Made by a program: the position numbers and the translations under genes. Positions 1-7,176 of a DNA stretch of 15,721 bases are shown piece by piece. The stretch comes from an uncultured Bacilli bacterium (GTDB lineage Bacteria > Bacillota_I > Bacilli_A > RF39 > UBA660), in assembly GCA_947629425.1 (NCBI GenBank), contig CANRDR010000022.1, forward strand, positions 1 to 15,721, written 5' to 3'. A model generated the notes under the pieces. The model was not told the origin of the DNA, ran no database searches, and worked only from the letters and a program-made list of their open reading frames with translations. How positions within the stretch are numbered: position 1 is the first letter of the stretch; every line of letters begins with the position of its first letter.

Positions 1-61
1 GTATTTTTTAGAAAAATTAAATGCAGTAAAATCAAGGAAAAATGAATGCCTAACCACATAA

Positions 62-1321
62 AATCTTTCCGGAGGTGCGGAAGGTGCAGAAGTAATATAT
101 GCCTTAAGAGATAAAGATACTTTTGCTAGTAAAATATTAAATAACTTATCAGAAAAAGGTCAACAAATAAGAAAATATTATCAAAGAAGATTACCTAGTG
201 ATACTTCTAAAGATTATTATTATATGTTAAGAAATACTCCAAATGCTGAAACAGTAATAGTTGAATATGGTTTTCTTGATAATGTAAAAGATGCTAATAA
301 ATTAAAGGCTAATTATAAAGATTATGCAGATGCAGTAATAGAAGCAGTATTAGACTATAAAAATATTCCTTATAATGAATCTGGATATTACACTGTTCAA
401 AAAGGTGATTCATTATGGAGTATAGCACAAAAATTTAACACAACAGTTACAGAATTAAAAACATTAAATAAATTAAATTATAATAATTTAAGTATAGGAC
501 AAAAATTAAAAATACCATCTATGGAAGTAACTCCAGAATTACCTTCACAAGGTAACACATATATAGTACAAAAAGGAGATACACTTTATTCTATAGCAAG
601 AAAATATGGAATAACTGTTGATGAATTAAAATCAACAAACAATTTATCTAGTAACACATTAACTATAGGAGACGTACTTATTATTCCAGGTTTAAGTGTT
701 GAAGAACCAACTTCATATACAGTAAAAAAAGGAGATACTTTATATTCTATTGCAAATAAATTTGGTATATCGGTTAACGAATTAAAAGAATATAATAATT
801 TAACATCAAATAATTTATCAATAGGACAAGTATTATTACTTCCAGGAACAGCTGAAGAAACATCATCTGATACATATATAGTAAAAATAGGTGATACACT
901 TTATAGTATAGCTAATAAATTTAATCTAACTGTTGATAAACTAAAAGAATTAAACAATTTAATAAATAATACATTATCAATAGGCCAAACTTTAAAAATT
1001 AGAGAAAGTATGTCTGATGTAGTTACAGAAGACTATGACACTTATACTGTAAAACCAGGCGATACATTATATAATTTAGCTATGAGATTCAATACTACTG
1101 TTGATAACATAAAAGATATTAACAATCTAACAAGTAATGAATTATCAGTAGGACAAGTTTTAAAAATACCTGTACCAACAGAAAGTACTTATGTAGTAAA
1201 AAAAGGAGATACTCTTTGGAGTATAGCAAAAGAAAATAATATATCTGTAAACGAATTAAAAGATGCAAATAATTTAACTAATAATACACTTAATATAGGA
1301 CAATTATTACTTATACCATAA
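62..1321 (+). CDS. N-acetylmuramoyl-L-alanine amidase (Amidase_3) C-terminal part with six LysM repeats; 5' end disrupted
   Basis: Secreted peptidoglycan hydrolase that would cut the amide bond between MurNAc and L-Ala. From about 71 the frame reads GGAEGAEVIYALR, then RKYYQRRLPS and VEYGFLDN, which are typical of the C-terminal half of Amidase_3 and include the catalytic Glu of VEYGF. Six LysM modules of about 45 residues follow (each begins like YTVKKGDTLYSIA), separated by short Pro/Thr/Glu linkers; they bind wall glycan. The same frame has a stop at 59-61. No ATG, GTG or TTG lies between it and the ATG at 224, which sits inside the conserved domain and has no ribosome site. The N-terminal half with the first zinc His is not readable in frame. 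The family and LysM calls are secure. Whether the gene is a pseudogene, is rearranged, or carries sequencing errors at the window edge cannot be decided here. Confidence 0.8.
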   Translation, partial: NLSGGAEGAEVIYALRDKDTFASKILNNLSEKGQQIRKYYQRRLPSDTSKDYYYMLRNTPNAETVIVEYGFLDNVKDANKLKANYKDYADAVIEAVLDYKNIPYNESGYYTVQKGDSLWSIAQKFNTTVTELKTLNKLNYNNLSIGQKLKIPSMEVTPELPSQGNTYIVQKGDTLYSIARKYGITVDELKSTNNLSSNTLTIGDVLIIPGLSVEEPTSYTVKKGDTLYSIANKFGISVNELKEYNNLTSNNLSIGQVLLLPGTAEETSSDTYIVKIGDTLYSIANKFNLTVDKLKELNNLINNTLSIGQTLKIRESMSDVVTEDYDTYTVKPGDTLYNLAMRFNTTVDNIKDINNLTSNELSVGQVLKIPVPTESTYVVKKGDTLWSIAKENNISVNELKDANNLTNNTLNIGQLLLIP

Positions 1322-1340
1322 AAGCTTTAATGCTTTTTTT
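1320..1340 (+). terminator. Intrinsic terminator of the LysM amidase
   Basis: AAAAGC (1320-1325) pairs with GCTTTT (1332-1337) across a six-base loop and runs into a T tract ending at 1340. It overlaps the stop codon of the amidase. The stem is short, but its position is right. Confidence 0.6.
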
Positions 1341-1352
1341 AACTTAAATATC

Positions 1353-1424
1353 AGTACTATAAGTACGCATTTAAAAACGTATTTTTTTATTTAATAGTTC
1401 TCTAAAATAAGTACTATAAGTACT
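1353..1424. repeat. Two copies of AGTACT-ATA-AGTAC(T) in a gene-free stretch
   Basis: AGTACTATAAGTAC occurs at 1353-1366 and again at 1410-1423, where it extends by one T to 1424. Because AGTACT is its own reverse complement, each copy is both a direct and an inverted repeat of a 6-mer around ATA. The two copies are 57 bases apart. This lies in a stretch without genes (1322-1650). It could be a pair of protein-binding sites or the remains of a duplication. There is no match to an operator I know. Confidence 0.5.
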
Positions 1425-1469
1425 GTCTTTTATATTTAATATATAATTTAAGTATTTTAATACAAAAAT

Positions 1470-1527
1470 CACATAAAGTTGATTACCATATGGTGATGGT
1501 GCTGAAGTAAATAATATTATAAGATTG
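1470..1527 (+). pseudogene. Probable decayed fragment of an Amidase_3 gene
   Basis: From 1492 one frame reads GDGAEVNNIIR, which resembles the family motif GGGDGAEVIYALR. A TGA at 1480-1482 closes that frame upstream and a stop follows soon after, so no gene remains. CACATAAA (1470-1477) and GGTGCTGAAGTAA (1498-1510) match CACATAAA (55-62) and GGTGCAGAAGTAA (83-95) of the disrupted amidase at the same 28-base spacing. Over the 41-base ungapped alignment 27 positions agree. This looks like a partial duplicate or relic, though the segment is short. Confidence 0.4.
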
Positions 1528-1563
1528 TTTATAATTTAATATTTATTCACATTTGTCTATTTA

Positions 1564-1578
1564 TGTAAATATTTTACA
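1564..1578. promoter_or_regulatory. Palindrome upstream of a promoter (possible operator)
   Basis: TGTAAA-TAT-TTTACA is a perfect inverted repeat of six bases around three. It lies 17 bases upstream of the -35 at 1596. It is flanked by direct copies of TTGTCTA at 1553-1559 and 1584-1590. This is a plausible site for a dimeric regulator of the 1651 gene, but AT-rich DNA produces such palindromes by chance. Confidence 0.35.
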
Positions 1579-1595
1579 AATACTTGTCTAATTTC

Positions 1596-1624
1596 TTGAA
1601 AAATTCACACTTATTTGTTATATT
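1596..1624 (+). promoter_or_regulatory. Housekeeping-type promoter for the 1651 gene
   Basis: TTGAAA (1596-1601), a 17-base spacer and TATATT (1619-1624), with TG one base before the -10 (extended -10). It lies 27 bases before the start codon at 1651. One of the best promoters in the window. Confidence 0.65.
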
Positions 1625-1650
1625 GTTTTACGTAAAGGATGTGATAATAT

Positions 1651-2130
1651 ATGCCACAATATGATACAAGTTCTATATTTGATAATACTATTGTAAAAGA
1701 CAATTCATTTACATTAGGACAAGTATGGGTAATAGTAAGTGTTTTATTAGCAGTAATAGGAGGAGTATTAATTTATTCTAATTATTTAAGTAAAGATAAA
1801 GAAGATAAATATACTGGTAATCAAAAAAAGATATATGATTTCTTTAACTTTAAAATAACTATAATAGAACCAATATTTAGATTATTATATGTTGTTTGTA
1901 CTATTGCACTTACATTAGGATCATTTTCATTAATTGGCAAAAACTTTTTTGAATTTATAGGTACATTAGTATTTGGTAACTTAGCATTAAGATTATGTTT
2001 TGAATTTGTATTATTAATATTTAATATGTTTAATAATATAGATATGATAAATAGAAAAATGCCTGGTAAACCAAAAAAAGAAAGTACTGAAAAGAAATCA
2101 AAAGAAATAGAAGAAACATCAAAAAACTAA
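1651..2130 (+). CDS. Small membrane protein, DUF4282-like
   Basis: A 159-residue membrane protein of unknown role. It has a soluble N-terminus of about 24 residues, one membrane segment (about 25-45), a charged loop rich in Lys/Asp, then two more hydrophobic stretches (about 73-97 and 101-127) and a Lys/Glu-rich cytoplasmic-looking tail. The order FFNF..., a first helix, then a second helix ending in LRLCFEFVLLIFNMFNN resembles DUF4282 proteins, which share an R-x-x-x-E-x-x-x-x-x-F pattern in the last helix. The family match is from memory and is moderate. The start is supported by AAAGGA about 11 bases upstream and by the promoter at 1596-1624. It is a single-gene unit that ends in a strong shared terminator. 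Confidence 0.8.
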   Translation: MPQYDTSSIFDNTIVKDNSFTLGQVWVIVSVLLAVIGGVLIYSNYLSKDKEDKYTGNQKKIYDFFNFKITIIEPIFRLLYVVCTIALTLGSFSLIGKNFFEFIGTLVFGNLALRLCFEFVLLIFNMFNNIDMINRKMPGKPKKESTEKKSKEIEETSKN

Positions 2131-2153
2131 GAAATTAAACCTTCTTAGTTTTT
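2122..2153. terminator. Bidirectional terminator between convergent genes
   Basis: AAAAACTAAGAA (2122-2133) and TTCTTAGTTTTT (2142-2153) form a perfect 12-bp stem with an eight-base loop. A-runs and T-runs on both sides make it work on either strand. It serves the plus-strand gene ending at 2130 and the minus-strand LCP gene ending at 2178. Confidence 0.85.
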
Positions 2154-2177
2154 AAGTGCATTAAATTTTTAATTAAA

Positions 2178-4208
2178 TTATTCTGTTGGTAAATTAGTAG
2201 GTGGAAATTCACTTTCATTATTTTCATTATCGTTATTTTCTGAATCTTTATTTTCTTCATTTCCACTATCTTTATCGGTATCTGTATCTTTATTATCTAG
2301 AGTATCAGTATCACTATTTTGATTATTATCTTCAGTATTATCTTTAATATCAGTATCTATATTATTATCCACATTTTCGTTATTATTACTACTATTATCA
2401 GTTTCTTTTTCTACTTTAATAACATCTACAGATAAAGTATTTATTGATGATACTAAAGTACCTTTTACTACACTTTGATTAATTATGATACCATCTTTAG
2501 TTTCATCATAACCTTCCATACCTTTAGTAATATAATTTTCAACAATTGTTATATTTCTACTACTTGCCCATTCTTTTAAATAATTTATATTACTACCTAT
2601 AAAGTTAGGTAACGCTTCATTTCTTTCTACTGTATAATATTTCTTACCAATTATATCTTTTTCATAAGGTTTATTTACTGAGAAAGTAAATGTTTTTGTT
2701 AATTTAGGCTTAGTAATCTCTAAATTTATTTTCATTGCATCAACTATTTCTTTTAAACTTTGTTCATAATATTGGAAAGTATAAACATTACCTAAACCTG
2801 GAATATATAAAGTTAAATCATATCCTGTTAAATAAGTTTTTTCAATATTTAATGTACCAGAACTTGTAAATATCTTTTTAGCAACATTATATAAATTTAA
2901 TATTTCTTCAGTTTTTATATTAGTATCAATATTTTTAGTAATAGAATTTAAAACATCATCAAATTTTTTCTTACTTCTTATATTTTTTGCCTTTTTAGCT
3001 ATCGCTTCAACAACTAATTGTTGATTTTGTACCCTCTCGAAATCTCCTAATAAAAGTGTTTTTCTATGACGAGATAATGCTAAAGCTTGTTCTCCATTTA
3101 AAGTTTGATATCCTTTATCTAAACAAATTAAATTATCTCCAAATTCTCTATTAGAGTTTTGTTCACAGAATTTTATAGGAACATCTAATTCAATACCACC
3201 AAGCGAATCTACTAAGTCAACTACACCTTTAAAATTAATCTTAACATAATAATCTATATCAATACCTATTAGATTTTTAATAGTATTTATAACACAACTA
3301 GTTCCATATGCTGCAGAAGAATTAATTTTGTTTTGTCTATTACCATTACATGCAATAGGAACATAAGTATCTCTAGGAATACTAAATACTGTTGTATTTA
3401 AAGTTTTAGGATTAAAAGTTATTAACATCATTGTATCTCCATTAAAAGCAGTATTTGCATTTAATCCATCTATAGCACTATCAACACCTAATAAAAGTAT
3501 AGTAAATGGTTCTGTTAAACTTTTATTAGTAGATAATTCATTATCTATATTTTTCATTTCTTTTTTATAACTGTAAACTACTTTAGTATCACTTTCTATA
3601 TTTTGATAATTTTCATATACAGAATAAACATCAACATATCCACTACTAATAAATATACCATTTATTTTTTTAGAATATAAATCAGCAAGCATTTCTAAAT
3701 AATCATCATAATATTTAACATCAATATTTTTTATTTTTTTAGTTTCCATTAATTCATTTGCAATAATATTATCAACATTACTTTCATCTTTAATCATTGC
3801 AACTTTAAAATCACTAGTATCTTTAAATTCAGTATCTTTTAAAACAACTAAACTAGTTGAATAAGTTATTTTATCTTTTTCTATATTATTAACAATACCA
3901 TACGTTTTATGAATATTAACACTTACAAATATAAATAATACACTTATAATAAAACCTAATATTGAATTCGCTATAAATAATTTATTTTTTTTACTAAATA
4001 AGAATAATATATTAATAAATAAAGATATAAAGAAACATATAAAACATACTATTATAAATATAATTCTTAAAACTGTTTCTATTTTTTTAAGTTTTAATAG
4101 TTCATATGTTAAAAAACATATACTTATTAACAATATAATACTTAAAACTATATATAATATTTTATAAATACTTTTTAATTTCTTAAATTTTCTTATTATA
4201 CTTTTCAT
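2178..4208 (-). CDS. LCP (LytR-CpsA-Psr) family cell-wall glycopolymer ligase
   Basis: LCP enzymes transfer undecaprenyl-linked glycopolymers (teichoic acids, capsule) onto peptidoglycan outside the membrane. The protein has about 676 residues. It starts with three membrane segments in the first 110 residues. An extracytoplasmic segment follows that resembles the accessory domain of streptococcal CpsA. The LCP domain comes next (ILLLGVDS, GDTMMLITFNP, FSIPRDTYV, INSSAAYG, DSLGGIELDVP, LSRHRKT, DFERVQNQQ), with the expected Asp and Arg residues. A PASTA-like segment follows (about 550-615), then a tail of about 70 residues almost entirely Asn, Asp, Glu, Ser and Thr. The LCP domain carries four Cys (ACNGN, TSCVI, KFCEQ, LICLD) that could form disulfides. 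An upstream ATG at 4238 would add ten residues, but AGGGTTGAT lies just before the ATG at 4208, so I choose that start. It is divergent from the 4302 operon. Confidence 0.93.
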   Translation of the reverse strand: MKSIIRKFKKLKSIYKILYIVLSIILLISICFLTYELLKLKKIETVLRIIFIIVCFICFFISLFINILFLFSKKNKLFIANSILGFIISVLFIFVSVNIHKTYGIVNNIEKDKITYSTSLVVLKDTEFKDTSDFKVAMIKDESNVDNIIANELMETKKIKNIDVKYYDDYLEMLADLYSKKINGIFISSGYVDVYSVYENYQNIESDTKVVYSYKKEMKNIDNELSTNKSLTEPFTILLLGVDSAIDGLNANTAFNGDTMMLITFNPKTLNTTVFSIPRDTYVPIACNGNRQNKINSSAAYGTSCVINTIKNLIGIDIDYYVKINFKGVVDLVDSLGGIELDVPIKFCEQNSNREFGDNLICLDKGYQTLNGEQALALSRHRKTLLLGDFERVQNQQLVVEAIAKKAKNIRSKKKFDDVLNSITKNIDTNIKTEEILNLYNVAKKIFTSSGTLNIEKTYLTGYDLTLYIPGLGNVYTFQYYEQSLKEIVDAMKINLEITKPKLTKTFTFSVNKPYEKDIIGKKYYTVERNEALPNFIGSNINYLKEWASSRNITIVENYITKGMEGYDETKDGIIINQSVVKGTLVSSINTLSVDVIKVEKETDNSSNNNENVDNNIDTDIKDNTEDNNQNSDTDTLDNKDTDTDKDSGNEENKDSENNDNENNESEFPPTNLPTE

Positions 4209-4229
4209 ATTATCAACCCTATAATAAAA

Positions 4230-4258
4230 ATTATACAATAATTTAATTTAACTGTATA
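4230..4258 (-). promoter_or_regulatory. Promoter of the LCP gene
   Basis: On the minus strand the -10 is TATAAT (4235-4230) and the -35 is TATACA (4258-4253) with a 17-base spacer. The -35 is weak and the -10 is perfect. It lies back to back with the promoter of the 4302 operon. Confidence 0.5.
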
Positions 4259-4274
4259 GATAAATTTTAAATTG

Positions 4275-4283
4275 TGATATAAT
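4275..4283 (+). promoter_or_regulatory. Extended -10 promoter of the 4302 operon
   Basis: TGA-TATAAT (TG at 4275-4276, -10 at 4278-4283) is an extended -10 without a good -35. It is followed by GAGGG just before the ATG at 4302. The divergent spacer to the LCP gene is only 93 bases. Confidence 0.55.
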
Positions 4284-4301
4284 CATTAAATAGAGGGTAG
4301 T

Positions 4302-5219
4302 ATGAAAAATAATGTATATAAAAAATTAAATAAAACTTTTAATAAAGTAATTATTTTATTAGTAATATTATTAGGTGTTTATTTTGTAAAACATTTTTAT
4401 GAATCTTACGGGTTTATAGATAATAATACTGAACAAACTAATATTAGTGAAAATAATTTATTAGAAATATATTTTTTTGATGTAGGACAAGCTGATTCTA
4501 TATTAATAAAAGAAGATAATAAAAATATATTAATTGATGCTGGTAATAATGAAGATGGAGAAAATTTAGTAAATTATTTAAAAGATGAGTTAAATATAAG
4601 TTCTTTAGATATGTTAGTAGGAACACATCCTCATGAAGATCATATAGGGGGATTAGATAATGTTATAAATGAATTAGATATTAAAGAAATATTACTTCCA
4701 GATGTAACAACAACTACAAAAACTTTTGAAGAAGTAATAGATGCTATAGATAAAAAAAATTATAAAATAACAATACCTAAAATAGATGAAGAATATAATA
4801 TAGGTAATATGAATTTTAAAGTATTATATACAGGTGTTAATGAATCTGATTTAAATGCATCATCTATAGTAATAAAGTTAAATTATTTTAATACTAATTA
4901 CTTATTTATGGGAGATGCTCCAACTAAAGTAGAAAAAGAAATATTAAATAAAGATATAGAAAGTGATGTTTTAAAAATAGGACATCATGGCTCAAATTAT
5001 AGTACATCACAAGATTTTTTAGATAAAGTTAATCCAAAATATGCTATTATATCAGTAGGATTAAATAATATATATAAACATCCAAGTAGTAAAGTAATAG
5101 ATAAATTAAATAAAAAAAATATAGAAATATATGAAACAGATAAAGATGGTACAATAAAATTAACAAGTGATGGAGAAAATATTAATTTTGTAAAATTAGA
5201 TACTAATATAGATGGGTGA
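4302..5219 (+). CDS. ComEC/Rec2-like metallo-beta-lactamase-fold protein, membrane-anchored
   Basis: 305 residues with one N-terminal membrane anchor (about 15-31), followed by a metallo-beta-lactamase domain outside the membrane. The domain resembles the stand-alone C-terminal domain of ComEC: FDVGQADSILI, LIDAG, the metal site THPHEDH (His109, His111, Asp113, His114), GDAP (Asp205), GHHGSNYS (His228/229) and KHPSS (His260). All metal ligands expected of the fold are present. The family includes hydrolases of phosphodiesters and nucleic acids. The multi-helix channel part of ComEC is absent, so DNA uptake is not implied by this gene alone. GAGGG lies five bases before the ATG. The stop codon is five bases from the start of the DUF3006 gene, a pairing often seen for this family. 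Confidence 0.88.
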   Translation: MKNNVYKKLNKTFNKVIILLVILLGVYFVKHFYESYGFIDNNTEQTNISENNLLEIYFFDVGQADSILIKEDNKNILIDAGNNEDGENLVNYLKDELNISSLDMLVGTHPHEDHIGGLDNVINELDIKEILLPDVTTTTKTFEEVIDAIDKKNYKITIPKIDEEYNIGNMNFKVLYTGVNESDLNASSIVIKLNYFNTNYLFMGDAPTKVEKEILNKDIESDVLKIGHHGSNYSTSQDFLDKVNPKYAIISVGLNNIYKHPSSKVIDKLNKKNIEIYETDKDGTIKLTSDGENINFVKLDTNIDG

Positions 5220-5223
5220 TATA

Positions 5224-5439
5224 ATGTTTAGTGTAGATAGAATAGAAGAAGATATTGTAGTATTAGAAAATCGAACTACAAAAGAAATAATTAATGTTGA
5301 TAAAAATATATTACCTAATAATTTAAAAGAAGGAATAATATTAGATTATATAAATGGAAAATATATAATTAATGAAGATTATACAAAAGAAATAAAAAAA
5401 GATATAAGAAATAAATTTGATAGATTAAAAAGGGAGTAA
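5224..5439 (+). CDS. DUF3006 domain protein
   Basis: About 71 residues, no membrane segment. FSVDRIEEDIVVLENR, then ILPNNLKEGIILDYINGKYIINEDYT and a basic helical end match the pattern of DUF3006 (VDRIEGDxAVLE...LPxxxKEGDVL). The function of this family is unknown, but it commonly sits next to ComEC-like beta-lactamase-fold genes, as here. An in-frame ATG at 5212 overlaps the upstream gene. I prefer the ATG at 5224, preceded by GGGTGAT and closer to the family's usual N-terminus. The next gene starts four bases after its stop. Confidence 0.82.
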   Translation: MFSVDRIEEDIVVLENRTTKEIINVDKNILPNNLKEGIILDYINGKYIINEDYTKEIKKDIRNKFDRLKRE

Positions 5440-5442
5440 GTT

Positions 5443-7143
5443 ATGAAAAAAAGTATTATTTTTATATGTAGTATAATATTTATATTTATAGCAGTTACTG
5501 TATTAGTTTTAAATTTTACTATAAAAGATAACTTTAAATTTACTAACGTAACTAATATTGGTTTAAATTATTATTTATATTTTAATAAAGTAAAAAATGC
5601 TAGTAGATATGAAATAGTTACATATGATAAAGATAGCAATATAATAAAAAAAATAGAAACAGATACTAATAGTGCTACATTAGAATTTGATTCTTTAAAT
5701 CATGATGAAGAATATGAAATAAATGTAATAGCATATAACGATAATGGTTTAAAAAAGAAAATAAAAGAACCATATAAATTTATATGGAATGAACCAACAT
5801 TTTCTCAAGATAATGATTGTTTAATGGATAATGAAGATGATTATATAGTTATTATTGATGGACATTTTGATAAAAAAGATTATATTTTAAATATTAAAGA
5901 AAATGATAAATTAATTAAAAGTGAAAAATTAAATAAAAATACTTATACATTAAAAAATAATATTTTTAAAGATAAACATGCAAAATATACTTTTGAAATA
6001 GTTGATAATAGTTTAGTTATATCTACATTAAATATATATAATTTAATAAGTCCAATAACAGATATTAAAATAACTTCACCATCTACTGGTGATATGATGG
6101 ATTTTAATGATGTAGCGTTATCATTTACTGGAGGAGATAATGCAACTAATTATTTATTAGAATTATATAATAATACAACTAAGAAATTAGTAAGAAGAAA
6201 AGAAATAAGTGATAAAACAGTAATATTATCTAGCAACTTATTTGATAAATCTTCTTCTTATAAAGTAAAAATAACTGCATCATATTTAGATTTTATTGAT
6301 TATTCTAAAACTAGTGAAGTAGATTTTACAATTAATTCTAAAGAAACATTAAAACCAGTATATGTTAATAAGAATTTTAAATCTATAAAAAAAGGTACTA
6401 AAGTTAAATTATTATCACCTGATAATGCTAAAATATATTATACATTAGATGGTAGTGATCCAACAACAAATGGATTAGAATATAAAGATGAATTAACAAT
6501 TAATCAAGATACTACTATAAAAGCAATAGCAAAAGAAGATAAAAAGAATGACAGTATTGTTTCTACATTTAATTTTAAAGTTAAAAATCAAGATAAATTT
6601 AAAGTATATTTAAGTCCTTCTAATCAAAATGCTAATTTAGGTGTTTCATCTGTAGGATATACTAATGAAATGAAAGAAATGAATGATTTAACTAATTATA
6701 TTGAAAAAAGATTAAAAGAATATGGTGTTACTACTTATAGAAATGATAGTTCTATGGGTATTAATAGATGGACTGCAGATAGTACTTATTTAGGAGTTGA
6801 TTTACATTTAGCAATACATTCTAATGCTAGTGAAGATCATGGTGCATATGGTGTTGAAACTTGGATTAATAGTGATACATCTGATACTCATTCTTTAGCA
6901 GAGTTAATTCAATCTAATTTAATGAATATATATTATAAAAAAGATGATAATCTTGCAAATAGAGGAGTTAAATATGCAAAAGGTTCTTTAGGAGAAGTTA
7001 ATCCTCTATTAGTTCCTTTTGGAATTTTAATAGAAGTTGCTCACCATGATTATGAAAGTGATGCTTTATGGATAATGGAAAACAAAGAATTAATTGGTAA
7101 CACTATAGCAGATACTATATTAGAATATTTTCAAATAAAATGA
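5443..7143 (+). CDS. Membrane-anchored N-acetylmuramoyl-L-alanine amidase variant with chitobiase-like C-terminal domain module
   Basis: 566 residues. A signal anchor (about 4-27) is followed by beta-rich, fibronectin-like segments (about 35-300). A CHB_HEX_C_1-like module comes next (about 303-380; ITYTLDGSDPT-type core seen as IYYTLDGSDPTTNG), then a C-terminal Amidase_3-type domain (about 385-566). The catalytic domain starts YLSPSNQNANLG instead of the usual DAGHGG, so the first zinc His is missing. It keeps LAIHSNAS (His459) and ILIEVAHHD (Glu531), and has Glu409/Glu412 where the metal Glu should be. The SPS-N/T-Q form is known among clostridial and phage amidases, so the protein may still be active. 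It would act on peptidoglycan at the cell surface. AGGGAG lies just before the ATG. It is the last gene of the 4302 operon. No terminator follows, and the next promoter starts one base after its TGA stop. Confidence 0.85.
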   Translation: MKKSIIFICSIIFIFIAVTVLVLNFTIKDNFKFTNVTNIGLNYYLYFNKVKNASRYEIVTYDKDSNIIKKIETDTNSATLEFDSLNHDEEYEINVIAYNDNGLKKKIKEPYKFIWNEPTFSQDNDCLMDNEDDYIVIIDGHFDKKDYILNIKENDKLIKSEKLNKNTYTLKNNIFKDKHAKYTFEIVDNSLVISTLNIYNLISPITDIKITSPSTGDMMDFNDVALSFTGGDNATNYLLELYNNTTKKLVRRKEISDKTVILSSNLFDKSSSYKVKITASYLDFIDYSKTSEVDFTINSKETLKPVYVNKNFKSIKKGTKVKLLSPDNAKIYYTLDGSDPTTNGLEYKDELTINQDTTIKAIAKEDKKNDSIVSTFNFKVKNQDKFKVYLSPSNQNANLGVSSVGYTNEMKEMNDLTNYIEKRLKEYGVTTYRNDSSMGINRWTADSTYLGVDLHLAIHSNASEDHGAYGVETWINSDTSDTHSLAELIQSNLMNIYYKKDDNLANRGVKYAKGSLGEVNPLLVPFGILIEVAHHDYESDALWIMENKELIGNTIADTILEYFQIK

Positions 7144-7144
7144 A

Positions 7145-7173
7145 TTGAATTTAATTAAAATTTGTAGTATGAT
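7145..7173 (+). promoter_or_regulatory. Promoter of surface-protein cassette 1
   Basis: TTGAAT (7145-7150), a 17-base spacer and TATGAT (7168-7173). The conserved leader starts three bases after the -10, at exactly the same distance as in cassette 2. Conservation therefore begins near the expected transcription start, which supports this promoter. Confidence 0.7.
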
Positions 7174-7176
7174 TTG

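Noticed and set aside
1360..1388. Second terminator formed by TACG...CGTA with a T run
   Set aside because: Only four base pairs with a ten-base loop, and a better terminator already ends the amidase at 1320-1340.
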